Part shown: positions 63,835 through 64,000 of the stretch, piece by piece | Numbering within the stretch: position 1 is the stretch's first letter | Layout of the letters: every line of letters begins with the position of its first letter | NCBI RefSeq assembly: GCF_900108485.1 | Contig: NZ_FNXF01000001.1 | Span: 491,895-555,894, forward strand | DNA length: 64,000 nucleotides | Direction of reading: 5' to 3' | Source of the DNA: Rheinheimera pacifica | GTDB taxonomy: Bacteria > Pseudomonadota > Gammaproteobacteria > Enterobacterales > Alteromonadaceae | Program-made: the position numbers and the translations under genes | The notes under the pieces: generated by a model | What the model was told of the DNA's origin: nothing | Seen by the model: only the letters and a program-made list of their open reading frames with translations | The model's database searches: none

Positions 63835-64000
63835 ATGACACGTAAAAAGAAAATGGTAAGGACAGATATGCAAACTTATCTGGATATATTCCGTCTTAAA
63901 TTTGAGGCCAGACTAAGCGACAGGCAAATCTCTCAGGCTTTAAATATTGGCCGGGCAACCATCAGTGATTTGGTTATCCGCTTTAACAATTTAGGCCTCA
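63835..64000 (+). CDS. istA: IS21-family transposase IstA (3' part outside window)
   Basis: First 55 codons visible, open to the right edge. The N-terminus MTRKKKMVRTDMQTYLDIFRLK is followed by a helix-turn-helix SDRQISQALNIGRATISDLVIRF as in IstA. ATG 63835 follows GGAG at about 5-8 bases. The accessory ATPase gene istB is expected outside the window. Confidence 0.85.
   Translation, partial: MTRKKKMVRTDMQTYLDIFRLKFEARLSDRQISQALNIGRATISDLVIRFNNLGL

Larger units (their letters stand above)
63640..64000 (+). mobile_element. IS21-family insertion sequence, left end and start of istA
   Basis: The element begins near TGAGACTAACGC (63640; the exact end is uncertain), continues through five 23-bp terminal repeats and reaches the istA start at 63835. 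The rest lies beyond the window. The 203 bp between it and the DUF748 start (63438-63639) contain no gene; presumably they hold the operon's promoter. Confidence 0.75.

Overview
The window looks like a chromosomal segment of a gammaproteobacterium, most like the Alteromonadales-type genera Rheinheimera, Alishewanella or Arsukibacterium. The evidence is the gene orders dnaB-alr, murJ-ribF-ileS-lspA-fkpB-ispH and FimS/AlgR-type regulators next to fimT-pilVWXY1E, the presence of DUF2796, DUF3300 and Smr genes typical of that group, and a roughly balanced base composition. The genus is an inference. No rRNA, tRNA or CRISPR array was seen. Apart from an insertion sequence entering at the right edge, the segment is densely packed with intact genes.

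Layout. 1-9.9 kb: the 3' part of dnaB, alr, a CheX-like protein, zur, a small PspB-like membrane protein, tadA, mltF and purL, with an unlisted arginine-rich 53-codon gene antisense to the end of tadA. 10-23.5 kb: an acetyl-CoA hydrolase/GNAT fusion coupled to a histone-deacetylase-like enzyme, an OmpW protein, a His/Gln-rich DUF3300 protein, an OlsF-like double acyltransferase with an LpxH-like phosphatase, ghrA, a GNAT protein, a 39-residue membrane peptide ending in a CxxC motif, an Smr protein, a membrane protein built from two repeats, an M28 peptidase, an ArsR-type regulator with the cysteine spacing of persulfide sensors, and rpsT with a UUG start. 23.6-31 kb: the murJ-ribF-ileS-lspA-fkpB-ispH housekeeping cluster.

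31-43 kb is the most striking region. A LytS/AlgZ-like kinase and an AlgR-like regulator lead straight into a full type IV pilus minor-pilin operon (fimT, pilV, pilW, pilX, pilY1, pilE). This is followed by a second, diverged set (pilV2, pilW2, pilX2, a short PilY1-like protein keeping one calcium-type loop, pilE2) and a convergent second fimT.

43-58.9 kb: nadE, a P-II gene overlapping an M28 peptidase gene, two tandem photolyase-family genes (one a prokaryotic iron-sulfur photolyase), a zinc-related zrgA/DUF3299/ABC locus with a good Zur box, a GAF histidine kinase divergent from an Hpt-REC-REC-GGDEF protein, DUF1543, a YdjM-like membrane protein, an N-acyl amino acid synthase-like protein, and the divergent ohrR/ohr pair around a perfect palindrome.

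59-64 kb: a three-gene minus-strand operon (AsmA-like DUF748 protein, MlaA lipoprotein, MMPL/RND exporter) that may form an envelope lipid-transport module. An IS21-family element sits about 0.2 kb upstream of it, with five 23-bp tandem repeats at its end and the start of istA.
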